Shown here: positions 46,263 to 55,185 of the stretch, one piece after another
Numbering within the stretch: the stretch's first letter is position 1
Layout of the letters: each line of letters opens with the position of its first letter
Assembly (NCBI GenBank): GCA_965204165.1
Contig: OZ241969.1
Location: 4,836,001-4,900,000 of the forward strand
Source of the DNA: VYFG01 sp965204165
GTDB taxonomy: Bacteria; Pseudomonadota; Gammaproteobacteria; Arenicellales; Poriferihabitantaceae
Direction of reading: 5' to 3'
Length of the DNA stretch: 64,000 bases
The notes under the pieces: model-generated
Databases searched by the model: none
What the model was told of the DNA's origin: nothing
What the model saw: only the letters and a program-made list of their open reading frames with translations
Position numbers and translations under genes: made by a program

Positions 46263-46967
46263 TTTCTTGAGTAACGCCGCCACCGTCGTGTCCTCGTGCT
46301 CAGCACGGGCTCGAAGTCTTTCAAAAGAATCGACTTCAGAACCGCGCCACTCAACATCAATTCTACGAATTTGCTCTCCCGCAACATGTGTATAGTTCTC
46401 TGGAAAAGCCCAAAAGCACGTTCGACAAACCGCTTCGCTTTGTTCGTTCTTCCAGTTACTACATTGTTCACATGACCAAGATTTCGCTCGCTGACTCGAT
46501 CCATCAAGAAGCATATACTCCTCAAGGTTGTCCATGTCATCTGAGTCGTCACCGGCAACCTCGTAGGGCACCCGGTGATCAATTTGGAGATATCGTGCTT
46601 CCAACTTTTCGCCGGTAATTGCATCCCTAGAACCGTACCGCTCAATTAATGCGTTACGGAAAGGTTTAGAGAATGCTTTGCGACCGCCTATTCTTCCACG
46701 TTTTATCTTATCCGGATCCCCGAATCGATACGCCCCGATCTTTCGCCCAGTCCGCGTGCTGTTAATTTTGAAAGTATCGATCGGTACCCCATGATCTCGC
46801 ACATCACGCACCGCCCGAGGCGGGTGGTCGTACCCATATTGGGTTTGTAATTCCTCGGTAGTGACATAGCCATGCTGCAAGATATGGTCAATTACAGTGC
46901 GAGGGCGCTTGGCAGTCACCTTCTCACATAGCTCAAGGATTCGGGGATGAACTTTGCTATTCGACAT
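46248..46967 (-). CDS. HNH restriction endonuclease of the cassette
   Basis: 239 residues from the ATG at 46967 (MSNSKVHPRILELCEKVTA). An N-terminal winged-helix-like part (HGYVTTEELQTQYGYDHPP, RAVRDVRDHGVPIDTFKI) is followed by an HNH region: LQIDHRVPYE with the first His, MDNLEEYMLL with Asn, and two zinc CxxC pairs, SCEQCSNW and CRTCFWAF. It is convergent with the methyltransferase, as in many type II systems. It was identified as the nuclease from the HNH motif plus pairing. Cleavage site unknown. Confidence 0.88.
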   Translation of the reverse strand: MSNSKVHPRILELCEKVTAKRPRTVIDHILQHGYVTTEELQTQYGYDHPPRAVRDVRDHGVPIDTFKINSTRTGRKIGAYRFGDPDKIKRGRIGGRKAFSKPFRNALIERYGSRDAITGEKLEARYLQIDHRVPYEVAGDDSDDMDNLEEYMLLDGSSQRAKSWSCEQCSNWKNEQSEAVCRTCFWAFPENYTHVAGEQIRRIDVEWRGSEVDSFERLRARAEHEDTTVAALLKKLSKF

Positions 46968-47332
46968 TCTTATACAGTGCCGCACGACAGTTTCCCCGTC
47001 GAGCGATACTTACTCTTCATATTTTTCAGAAATCTACACTACAACAATCATTTAACGCTCGCTCTGCTTATCCCATTTTTATCTTAAGCCTCTTGATCAA
47101 AGCGCCATACATCACCTCAGTGACAGCGATGGAAGGCGAACTTCCTTGTAACAAAAGCTTTCGATAGTGTCGAGAAGTTATTTTCGACAGATTTCCGTCA
47201 ATAACCGCCATTTAGACGATTTAACGAGTTCAACGGATGGAGATATAGACATTTGATACTTTAAAATGTTTATTATTATATTTATATTATTCATTTTACG
47301 TTCATTATTCTTATTATATTCATATTTTAATT
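46968..47332. other. AT-rich upstream region of the HNH gene
   Basis: About 365 bp of strongly AT-rich sequence with long runs such as TTATTATATTTATATTATTC near 47270. It must contain the HNH gene promoter. It continues in composition beyond the IS66-type insertion (49624 onward), so the two stretches were once contiguous. Confidence 0.5.
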
Positions 47333-47438
47333 GTAACTACTCACCCCTTATTTGCCCCATATCCCATCTGTAGGTTGACAGTATAGAATATTTTCCCTAT
47401 CGTTCGGGTTTCGGACCACGAGACGAACCCGCACACAG

Positions 47439-48128
47439 ATGGGGAACCGCTATTTCGGCTCCAAGGGAGCTTCGGGGCTGTGCCAGCCTCTGATCGCCCT
47501 GATGCCGCCGCACTCGGTGTATATCGAAACCCACCTTGGCGGTGGGGCGATCATGAAGCGCAAGCCGGGGGCCCTGCGGAACATCGGCATAGACTGCAAC
47601 GCCAGGGCGCTGGAAGGATTCCAGTGCGACTATCCGGTGGAACTGGTGCATGGCTGCTGTCACCGGTATCTCCGGACGTTTCCGTTTGACGGCACGGAAC
47701 TGGTCTACTGCGACCCGCCGTATCTGCAAAGTACGCGCAAGTCGGGCCGCCGCTACCGGCACGACTACAGGAACAGCGACCACGAGGGCTTGCTGGCGCT
47801 GATCCGCGGCCTTCCCTGCTCGGTGATGATCTCGGGGTATCCTTCGCGGATGTACGACGACTGGCTGGGGGATTGGGGCAGCGTGTCGCTTCAGGTGATG
47901 AACCAGGCGGGTGTGGTGACGGAGAAGGTGTGGTTCAACTTCACGCCGGACCGGGTTCACTGGCCGCGTTATGCGGGCCGGAACTTCACCCATCGCCAGG
48001 CGGTGAAGCGCAAGGCCCAGAGTTGGGGCCGGCGCTACCGGGGGATGCCGCATGGGGAACGCCTGGCGGTGCTGTCGGCGATGATGGCGGTGGAGGCGGA
48101 GGAGGCCGTGGAGGCGAGGGAGGAGTGA
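47439..48128 (+). CDS. Passenger DNA adenine methyltransferase (D12-like) of the IS66-type element
   Basis: 229 residues, MGNRYFGSKGASGLCQPLI. Motif X is RYFGSKGASG, motif I is reduced to YIETHLGGGAIM, and motif IV is LVYCDPPYLQSTR. This is a compact N6-adenine methyltransferase of the D12 class, shorter than the cassette enzyme at 45363 and clearly different from it. It ends 4 bp before the transposase start, whose GAGGAG lies at its stop, so the two are co-expressed. It lies within the terminal repeats of the element and hence is mobilised with it. Its GC content matches the element, not the AT-rich surroundings. Confidence 0.92.
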   Translation: MGNRYFGSKGASGLCQPLIALMPPHSVYIETHLGGGAIMKRKPGALRNIGIDCNARALEGFQCDYPVELVHGCCHRYLRTFPFDGTELVYCDPPYLQSTRKSGRRYRHDYRNSDHEGLLALIRGLPCSVMISGYPSRMYDDWLGDWGSVSLQVMNQAGVVTEKVWFNFTPDRVHWPRYAGRNFTHRQAVKRKAQSWGRRYRGMPHGERLAVLSAMMAVEAEEAVEAREE

Positions 48129-48132
48129 ATCC

Positions 48133-49590
48133 ATGGGGACGGTGAACCGGGTTGCGCTGCGCGAGGAGTTCGATGCGCACCGGGAGAGTTTCCGGTCACT
48201 GTGCAGGGAGGGCAAGGTCAGCGCGGAATGCGAGGTGCTGTTCAACGCCCTGTTGATGCTGATGGAGTTGATGATGGCGGTGTTCATGGAAAAGACCACC
48301 CGCAAGACGCCGGTGAACGCGAGCCTGCCGCCGTCCCGTGAGGGGAAGGATGAGACCGCGGCACGCCCCGGGAGCCGTGGCAGGGGACCGGAGCAGCCGC
48401 ACTGGGAAACGGGCCATACCCGTCTGGTGAGTGAAACCGGGGTATCCCCGGTGACGGAATGTTCGGCCTGCGGCAGGAACCTGGTGCGGGTACGGTGCGA
48501 GGGCCATGAGCGTCGCACCCTGGTGGACATCGTGTTCGAGACCCGGGAATACCACGTGGATGCCGAGATCAAGACCTGTCCGCGCTGCCATGCCGAGAAC
48601 CGGGGCGCCTTTCCGGACGGCCTGCCGGGTCCGCTGCAGTACGGACACGGCATCATCGCGTTCGCCGCCCACCTGATGGTGGCGCAGATGGTGCCGCTGA
48701 AGCGTGTGGTCCAGACCATGAAGGCGATGACGGGACGGGCCATTGCCGAGGCGACCCTGCTGGCCTGGCTGCTGCGCCTGCACGATGCCCTGGCGGACTG
48801 GGAGGCTGCCGCCGTCGAGTGCCTGCTGGCCGCGCCGGCGCTGCATGTGGACGAGACCTCGATCCGCATCGACCGCAAGAACCACTGGCTGCACGACTGC
48901 AGCGCCGGAGACCTCACCCTGAAGTTCTGCCACCCCAAGCGGGGCGGCGAGGCGATCCGGGACATCGGCATCATCCCCCGGTACGGCGGCGTCCTGGTCC
49001 ATGACCGCTGGGCCAGCTATCTTGCCTGTGACCACTGCGACCACGCCCTGTGCGGCGGCCACCTCCTGCGGGATCTGCAGTTCCTCATCGACGCCCATGA
49101 TCCGGCCTGGGCGAGGCGGATGAAGAAACTGCTCCGGGACGCCGCCCGCAAGGTCAGGGAAAGCCCGGACAAGGTGCTGTCCGCAAAAGAATGCGCCGCC
49201 CTGCAAAAGCGCTACCGGACCATCCTGACCCAGGGGAAGAAGGAACTCCCGGCAACCCCTGTGCGCACCGGCGGGAAAAAGCGCGGGCGCATCGCGAAAT
49301 CCGACGCGGAGAACCTGTGGGAGGCCATGGGAAAGCATGAAACCGAAGTCCTGCGGTTCGCCAGGGACCCCGCGGTCAGCTTCACCAACAACCTGTCCGA
49401 AAGGAACCTCCGGATGGCCAAGGTCAAGCAGAAAGTGTCCGGCTGTTTCCGTACATACAAATACGCCGTCGCATGGTGCCGGGTCTCAAGCTATCTGCTG
49501 TCCATGTCCTATCAGGGTTACAATCCTCTTGCCGCCATCGAGATCGCTCTCAAGGGAAAGGCCGCCCACATGCTCAAGACACCTGAATGA
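48133..49590 (+). CDS. IS66-family transposase
   Basis: 485 residues, MGTVNRVALREEFDAHRES, behind GAGGAG. Zinc pairs CSACGRNL and CPRCHAEN mark the IS66 zinc-finger domain. The DDE core has LHVDETSIRID (Asp), LVHDRWASYLACDHC (Asp with the family's DRW motif) and SFTNNLSERNLRMAKVKQK (Glu within the NNLSER signature). The C-terminal end (YQGYNPLAAIEIALKGK) is also typical. Intact frame inside matching terminal repeats. Confidence 0.95.
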   Translation: MGTVNRVALREEFDAHRESFRSLCREGKVSAECEVLFNALLMLMELMMAVFMEKTTRKTPVNASLPPSREGKDETAARPGSRGRGPEQPHWETGHTRLVSETGVSPVTECSACGRNLVRVRCEGHERRTLVDIVFETREYHVDAEIKTCPRCHAENRGAFPDGLPGPLQYGHGIIAFAAHLMVAQMVPLKRVVQTMKAMTGRAIAEATLLAWLLRLHDALADWEAAAVECLLAAPALHVDETSIRIDRKNHWLHDCSAGDLTLKFCHPKRGGEAIRDIGIIPRYGGVLVHDRWASYLACDHCDHALCGGHLLRDLQFLIDAHDPAWARRMKKLLRDAARKVRESPDKVLSAKECAALQKRYRTILTQGKKELPATPVRTGGKKRGRIAKSDAENLWEAMGKHETEVLRFARDPAVSFTNNLSERNLRMAKVKQKVSGCFRTYKYAVAWCRVSSYLLSMSYQGYNPLAAIEIALKGKAAHMLKTPE

Positions 49591-49690
49591 CCTTCAGGTG
49601 CTCCACAGGGGGCTAGTAGTTACTTTTAATTTACACTATTTATGGCATATTTCTCTGTATATCGTTTTTTATCCATATTGGAATCAGAAA

Positions 49691-49947
49691 ATGCCTGAAA
49701 AAGCAAATACAATCCATCCGGAAGCTCTTCGAGTTACCCGCAAGCGTAAAAACATGACCCAAGAAAAACTGGCGGAAGCACTGAAGTGCAGCAAGGATAC
49801 CGTCAGCCGTTGGGAACGTGGCACCACCCTCCAAGTGCGGCCACGTCTTCGGGATGCATTGTGCGTCGTGCTCCGGGTGAAATGGGAAAAACTCTCCGAG
49901 CCACCCGATGAAACCGAAGACCCCTGGGTCAGGACGAAGCAGATATC
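49691..49947 (+). pseudogene. XRE-family regulator, N-terminal part (split by IS)
   Basis: From the ATG at 49691 (MPEKANTIHPEALRVTRKR) an HTH_XRE domain is evident: MTQEKLAEALKCSKDTVSRW followed by ERG. The frame reads ...WVRTKQIS into the IS at 49948. Removing the IS and one 9-bp copy restores TKQISVNMDLRNSLQLVAER and continues to 52236 (918 nt, 305 residues). The interrupted frame ends at 50110. Confidence 0.88.
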
Positions 49948-51566
49948 CAGCAATTCCCGCTGGTTTAAAAAGTCAAGCAAATACAAGGTGATAGAGAGAT
50001 ACGGAAAAAACTTTTTCGTAAAGTTTTTCAGGAATTCTGGTATCATACAGTTCCAATTTCATGAACCAGGTGAAATTGGATGCGTGAACCATCAAATCGC
50101 AAACACTTGAGCGCACAGGGATTGCTGCAGTCGATCCGGTCGAGTTTCGAGGAGATTCCGGACACGAAGCGCACCCGCAAGTTCCCGTTGTCGGACGTCA
50201 TGATGTCGGCGCTGGCGATGTTCGGTCTGAAATATCCATCGCTGCTGCAGTTCGAGCGGTCGCAGTCCGAGGAAGCGGTGCGGCACAATCTGAAGCATCT
50301 GTACGGGGTGGCGCAGGCGCCGAGCGACACGTACATGAGGGAACGGCTGGACGAATTGGACCCGGGGGTGTTCGAGCCGGTATACAAGCGGCTGTTTGCG
50401 CTGCTGCAGCGGGGCAAGGGTCTGGAGGGTTTCGAGGTGCTGGACGGCCGCTATGTGCTGTCGGTGGACGGCACCGGGCTGTTCTCCTCGCAGAAGGTGC
50501 ATTGCGCGCACTGCTGCAGCAAGCATCATCGTGACGGTCGGGTGACGTACTATCACCAGTTGCTCGGTGCGGTGCTGGTGCATCCGGACTGCCGCGAGGT
50601 GATCCCCCTGATGCCAGAACCGATCCTGAAGGGGGACGGATCCGGCAAGAACGACTGTGAGCGGAATGCCGCAAGGCGGCTGCTGAAGCGTGTCCGTCGC
50701 AACCATCCGCATTTGCGGTTGCTGGTGGTTGAAGATGGCCTGGCCTCGAACGGTCCGCACATCCGGCTGCTGGAGTCACTGGACATGCGCTATGTGCTGG
50801 GTGCGAAGGAAGGGGACCACCGGTTTCTGTACGACTGGGTGTCGAAGACCCGGGGCGTTCCGGAACATGAGTGCCGGGACGGGCAGGGGGTAGTGCATCG
50901 CTTCCGGTATCTGAACCGGGTGCCGTTGAACGACGACCACTTTGATCTGGAGGTGAACTTCCTTGAGTACCGGGAGCACCGTCCCGGGGGCAAGGTGCAG
51001 CGCTTTTGCTGGGTCACCGATATCCCGATCGACGAATCGAACCTGATGGAGTTGATGCGGGCCGGCCGGGCCCGCTGGAAGATAGAGAACGAAACCTTCA
51101 ACACGCTGAAGAACCAGGGTTACGGCCTGGAACACAATTATGGTCACGGCAACAAGCACCTGTCGACGGTGCTGATGCACCTGATGATGCTGGCGTTTCT
51201 GGTGGACCAGATCCAGTTGCGCTGCTGTGCCGTATTCAATGCGGCACACCAGGCCATGTACAGCCGCGCCGCGCTGTGGCGCAAGATGAGGGGCCTGTTC
51301 AGCCTGTTCCTGATAGACAGTTGGGAGAAACTGTATCAGGTCATTGCGCGGGGGTACAAAAACAATCCCGCGCTGCCTGAACCGCCCTGAATCACGCCGT
51401 GACCGGCGGGTGTTCAGGTCGATTCTTCAGCGTTTACCGACCCGATGAGTTCTACAGCCCCAGTGGTGGCTGTAACGACCGCTGCGCCCCGATCCCTTTA
51501 AAACCACAACCTCCTGCGGATCACACTCCCTGACACAATGGAGCTAACCCTTAGCGGGAATTGCTG
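49948..51566 (+). mobile_element. Complete 1619-bp IS with 9-bp target duplication in XRE gene
   Basis: Ends CAGCAATTCCCGC (49948-49960) and GCGGGAATTGCTG (51554-51566); duplication GCAGATATC at 49939-49947 and 51567-51575, perfect. Same terminal repeats and duplication length as the element at 39464-41083, but a divergent transposase, so two subfamilies coexist. Confidence 0.97.
50080..51390 (+). CDS. DDE transposase, divergent relative of 39596-40909
   Basis: 436 residues, MREPSNRKHLSAQGLLQSI. It shares with the other element LSVDGTGLFSSQKVHCAHC, LLVVEDGLASNGPHIRLL and RWKIENETFNTLKNQGYGL but differs at many positions, so it is a separate lineage with the same ends. Intact frame. Confidence 0.88.
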   Translation: MREPSNRKHLSAQGLLQSIRSSFEEIPDTKRTRKFPLSDVMMSALAMFGLKYPSLLQFERSQSEEAVRHNLKHLYGVAQAPSDTYMRERLDELDPGVFEPVYKRLFALLQRGKGLEGFEVLDGRYVLSVDGTGLFSSQKVHCAHCCSKHHRDGRVTYYHQLLGAVLVHPDCREVIPLMPEPILKGDGSGKNDCERNAARRLLKRVRRNHPHLRLLVVEDGLASNGPHIRLLESLDMRYVLGAKEGDHRFLYDWVSKTRGVPEHECRDGQGVVHRFRYLNRVPLNDDHFDLEVNFLEYREHRPGGKVQRFCWVTDIPIDESNLMELMRAGRARWKIENETFNTLKNQGYGLEHNYGHGNKHLSTVLMHLMMLAFLVDQIQLRCCAVFNAAHQAMYSRAALWRKMRGLFSLFLIDSWEKLYQVIARGYKNNPALPEPP

Positions 51567-52236
51567 GCAGATATCCGTCAATATGGACCTGCGAAACTCA
51601 TTGCAACTTGTAGCGGAAAGGTACGGTGTTCGTCTGCAGAATGTTCTGGAGATCGCTCCTCTTTTATTTGTCATCGTTGCAGAGCGAAGCCTTATGTGGC
51701 GCCAGAAACGGCTCAAGGAGATTTCCGCCGTGTGGAACGAGGCGGAAGGTGCATTGCTGAACAGGAGCGGCCACTTGGGTGGAGTCATCGCTGCCCGCAG
51801 CGTGTCAGCGGAAGAACAGTTGCAGGAAGAGGAGAAATCCCTGGAACGTAGAGACGTGTTCGGGCGTGATATCGATTACCTACAATGGACTGAGGACAAT
51901 GAGGGACCATTCCTCCATTATGTTCGTGAACTCATGAAGGGCCTCCCGGAAGGGGCCGTTACAGACATCGAGTCCTTCAACGGTGACACGATTGGTGCAT
52001 TCGATATTGCAATCGATACCCTGGAAAAATGCACTGGATTGTCCAGGGACAACGAGGAGGACCGCCCCGTAATTGGCCATATCCGTCTCGGACTCATAGA
52101 TCTCAGCGAATGCATGCGTGTCAGGCGAGACAGGGATGAATCCAGCTATCGCCAATGGCTCTCGGATGAGCTGGAGCGAATCAAGGAGGAACTGGGTGAG
52201 GATGTTTTTCCACTGGACGGAGACCTGTACTCATGA
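51567..52236 (+). pseudogene. XRE-family regulator, C-terminal part (split by IS)
   Basis: About 220 codons: MDLRNSLQLVAERYGVRLQ, a helical ligand- or partner-binding region (NVLEIAPLLFVIVAERSLM, FNGDTIGAFDIAIDTLEKC) and an acidic end (EELGEDVFPLDGDLYS). Not recognisable alone; identity comes from exact in-frame joining to 49691-49947. Its stop overlaps the next start (ATGA at 52233), so regulator and small protein were one operon. Confidence 0.8.
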
Positions 52237-52502
52237 AAAAGAGCCAACACATCAGAACCCGCTGCCAGCAACGCGGGATCCCAGAGGACGGTCCGGACCT
52301 CATCGCCTATTTCGGCACGGAAACATCGGATGGCGTGATACTGACCGGCAAGGATATTTCGGATGCCGAGAGGGAGATGAAACGAATAATGAACCGCCTA
52401 TCGAAACTGAAGGATGTTTTCATACCCATAGACGGCACAACTATGAAAACGGCCTACCGGGTGGACAGGCGCCGAAGGCGTCTCCAGACCGGTAGATGGT
52501 AG
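52233..52502 (+). CDS. Small DUF4258-like protein coupled to the XRE regulator (89 aa)
   Basis: MKKSQHIRTRCQQRGIPEDG opens a protein with the H-x-R-x-x-QRGI start, a conserved Gly-acidic middle (FGTETSDGVILTGKD) and a C-terminal strand ending TTMKTAYRV, similar to DUF4258-type proteins, some of which are RelE-fold toxin-like. It overlaps the XRE regulator gene by 4 bp. A regulator-toxin-like pair is plausible but unproven. It ends with a basic tail (RRRRRLQTGRW). Confidence 0.65.
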   Translation: MKKSQHIRTRCQQRGIPEDGPDLIAYFGTETSDGVILTGKDISDAEREMKRIMNRLSKLKDVFIPIDGTTMKTAYRVDRRRRRLQTGRW

Positions 52503-52666
52503 TTTGACAGGGGATGAGAAATTTGAAATGTAGAAGTGCTATGGTGCCTGAATAAAGCTATGGGAGTAACAGCCTGGAATAGGCGGTATTGTTGCATTCA
52601 TCAATTGTAGAAGTCGGCACTTGATCTAACAGTTACCGGTTTGATGGGGCGACTGTCAGTTGAAGT

Positions 52667-53899
52667 CTAGTTCACAAACTTCTCCTGCCAGATTTTCCCG
52701 CCGTCCTCTTCAGCAGGACGATACCGCCTGAACGCATCCGCGGCAATGCTGTCCGAGATCCGGACCGCCGCCTCCCTGACCGAATTCCGCGCAAGGTGCG
52801 CGTACCTGGCTGTGGTCTCCACCTGGCTGTGACCGAGCAACTTCCCGATCGCCGGGAGGCTCTCCCCCAACGCCAGCGCCCTCGATGCGAAGGAATGACG
52901 GCAGTCGTGTATCCGCATGTCACTGATCCCCGCGCGTTCGCAGACGATCTTCCAGGGCGCCTGCAGGCTCTTCCTGTGCTTGCCCTCGGCTTTCCCCGGA
53001 AACACCCAGGGATTCCCGTTGATGCGTGGAATCCCCGAAAGCACCTTCACCGCCTCCGGGGACAGCGGAATGGACCGCTTGCCGGTCTTCGAATCCGGCA
53101 GATTCAGTTCCCCCGCATCCAGATCCACTTCCTGCCACTTCAGGGTCAGGATCTCGCTCTTCCGACAACCGGTCAGCAAAAGAAGGCGAATCGCCGCGAC
53201 CGCGTGGACCGGGACGCCCTTGAGGTCCACGGCCTCGGCCAGCGTCCGGCCCAGCCTCCTGAATTCCTCGTCGCTCAGGAAACGCTCCCGCTTGCGTTGC
53301 TTGTACTTCACGATCGTGCGGCACGGGTTCCTGCCCTCCGGCAACCGTCCGTTGTCCTCCGCCAGCCGCCAGATGCCCGACAGCGCGTTCACCACCTGGT
53401 TGGCCATGGCGGGCGTCGCCCTCATCGAGTGATGCAGCGCCACCACCCTGGCCCGGCCGATGGACAGCGCCCGCTCCTTACCGAACGCGGGCACGAGGTG
53501 CCTTTCCACCATCACCCGGTACATTTCCCTCGTCTTCGGCTTGCAGCGGGGACCGACGTGTTTCTCCAGCCATTCCCCCGCCAGTTCACCGACCGTCGGG
53601 CATTCCTCCAATCCTGCCTCCATGGGCTCCGCCACAGGCTTCTCCCCCGCCTTGATCCGGGAGATGATCAGGGCCGCCCGGCGGCGCGCCTCGTCCGCCG
53701 TCAGCACCCCGTGACGGCCCACCGTCACCCTTTTTCCGGCCTTGCCGTCGGCGCGGGTCTGGACCACGTAGAACTTGCTCCCGGTCGGATACACCCGCAC
53801 CCCGAATCCCGAAAGCTCCGAATCCCAGAACACCGTGTCCTTTTCAACTGCCAGTGCGGCTACCGTGCGTCCGGATATTCTTGTTTGCTTCAGTTTCAT
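52667..53899 (-). CDS. Tyrosine recombinase/integrase (second of right-hand pair)
   Basis: 410 residues, MKLKQTRISGRTVAALAVE. N-terminal DUF4102-like arm domain (GFGVRVYPTGSKFYVVQ), core-binding domain, then the catalytic domain with Arg near 246 (TGCRKSEIL), Lys near 271 (DSKTGK), His and Arg near 331 and 334 (HDCRHS), His near 357 (LLGHSQ) and Tyr near 366 (TTARYAHL). It lies 95 bp downstream of a related integrase in the same orientation. All catalytic residues are present. Confidence 0.92.
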   Translation of the reverse strand: MKLKQTRISGRTVAALAVEKDTVFWDSELSGFGVRVYPTGSKFYVVQTRADGKAGKRVTVGRHGVLTADEARRRAALIISRIKAGEKPVAEPMEAGLEECPTVGELAGEWLEKHVGPRCKPKTREMYRVMVERHLVPAFGKERALSIGRARVVALHHSMRATPAMANQVVNALSGIWRLAEDNGRLPEGRNPCRTIVKYKQRKRERFLSDEEFRRLGRTLAEAVDLKGVPVHAVAAIRLLLLTGCRKSEILTLKWQEVDLDAGELNLPDSKTGKRSIPLSPEAVKVLSGIPRINGNPWVFPGKAEGKHRKSLQAPWKIVCERAGISDMRIHDCRHSFASRALALGESLPAIGKLLGHSQVETTARYAHLARNSVREAAVRISDSIAADAFRRYRPAEEDGGKIWQEKFVN

Positions 53900-53994
53900 C
53901 TCTCTCAGTTTCTTTTTCAGGTGTCAGGATTGACCGGAGTCGGAGGCAGGTGCCTGTTCCTGACCGGTTTCCCGTATTCACAGAGTCAACTCTC

Positions 53995-55185
53995 TCACCG
54001 CCCGCCAGATGCCGGCTGATCGAGCATGGAAGAAATACTCGCGGCGACCTTGTCCGCCGAGGCCTTTTCGGCGTCCTTCATCAGGTGGGCGTACTTCGCC
54101 GTGGTCTCCACCTTCCGATGGCCCAGCAACTCCCCGATCATCGGCAGTCCCTCGCCCAATGCCAGCGCCCTGGAGGCGTAACTGTGCCGCAGATCATGAA
54201 GACGGACATTTTCCAGCTTCGCCCGATCCATGATCTTCCCCCAGTGATAGCCGAGCGATGGCCCAAGACGGGCCCCGGGACGACTGCCGACTATCACCCA
54301 GGGGTTGCCGTCGATCCGGGAAATCCCGTCCAGCACCGCCAGCACCGCCGGCGTCAGCGGCACATGCCGCAGCCCGGTCTTTCCATCCCTCAGATTCAAC
54401 GTGCCCACGGAACGGTCGACATCATCCCACTTCAGGGTCAGGATCTCGTCCCTGCGGCATCCCGTAAGCAGCAGGAGACGGATTGCATGAATCGCCGGCA
54501 GGCATACGGAACCGTCCGACTCCGCTTCATCCAGCGCGTCCCCCAGTTTTCCGTATTCTTCGGAAGACAGGAAACGTTCGCGGGACTTCTCCCGGTAGTA
54601 GCGCACGGAACGGCACAGGTCACGCCCGGGCGGCATCATCTCCCAGGCCTCCGCGAGCCGGAACATGCCCGAAAGCGTCTTCACGGTCCGGTTCGCCTGG
54701 AAGGGCCTGTCCCGCAGCTTGTGGTGCAGGGCCGAGACATGGGACCGCTCCAGTTCCGACAGGGGAATGTGCCCGAGTTCGGGCACGATATGCAGGCGGG
54801 TCAATCCTTCCGATTTCCGGATCGTGCCCGGCTTGCAGTTGACCCTGACATGGGACTCCATGTACCGTTCGGCCAGGTCGGCCACCGTGGGTTCCGGCAC
54901 CGCCGGGGGCGGGACGGGCGGAAGGCCCTGCTTGATCCGGTCGATGACGGTGACCGCGTCCTGGCGCGCCTTCTCGGGCGTCACTTCTCCATAGCGCCCG
55001 AGAGCCTTGCGTTTCGGCTTGCCCGAAGGTCCCCGGACCTGGACGCACCAGACCTTGCGGCCGGTGGAATAGACCCGGACGCCGAACCCCGGGAGGTCCC
55101 TGTCCCAGACCACGGTATCGCCGGAAGAGACGGATAGTGCGTCGACGGCGCGTTTGGTAAGCTTGACGGGTTGCGGTACGGTCAT
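53995..55185 (-). CDS. Tyrosine recombinase/integrase (first of right-hand pair)
   Basis: 396 residues from the ATG at 55185 (MTVPQPVKLTKRAVDALSV), the start that matches other DUF4102-type integrases. Catalytic blocks: TGCRRDEIL, DGKTGLR, HDLRHSYASRAL, LLGHRK and TTAKYAHL. It is related to its downstream neighbour and, less closely, to the pair at 7687-10090. It faces into the accessory region and its promoter side borders the conserved chromosomal genes, a usual place for an island boundary. Confidence 0.92.
   Translation of the reverse strand: MTVPQPVKLTKRAVDALSVSSGDTVVWDRDLPGFGVRVYSTGRKVWCVQVRGPSGKPKRKALGRYGEVTPEKARQDAVTVIDRIKQGLPPVPPPAVPEPTVADLAERYMESHVRVNCKPGTIRKSEGLTRLHIVPELGHIPLSELERSHVSALHHKLRDRPFQANRTVKTLSGMFRLAEAWEMMPPGRDLCRSVRYYREKSRERFLSSEEYGKLGDALDEAESDGSVCLPAIHAIRLLLLTGCRRDEILTLKWDDVDRSVGTLNLRDGKTGLRHVPLTPAVLAVLDGISRIDGNPWVIVGSRPGARLGPSLGYHWGKIMDRAKLENVRLHDLRHSYASRALALGEGLPMIGELLGHRKVETTAKYAHLMKDAEKASADKVAASISSMLDQPASGGR

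Larger units (their letters stand above)
47333..49623 (+). mobile_element. IS66-type element carrying a DNA methyltransferase gene
   Basis: 2291 bp. The ends are GTAACTACTCACCCC (47333) and, inverted, GTAACTACTAGCCCC (from 49623); IS66 ends typically begin GTAA. A perfect 8-bp duplication TTTTAATT flanks it (47325-47332 and 49624-49631), the length expected for IS66. Both the methyltransferase (47439-48128) and the transposase (48133-49590) lie inside. No tnpA/tnpB accessory genes are present, as in the ISBst12 subgroup. Confidence 0.95.
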
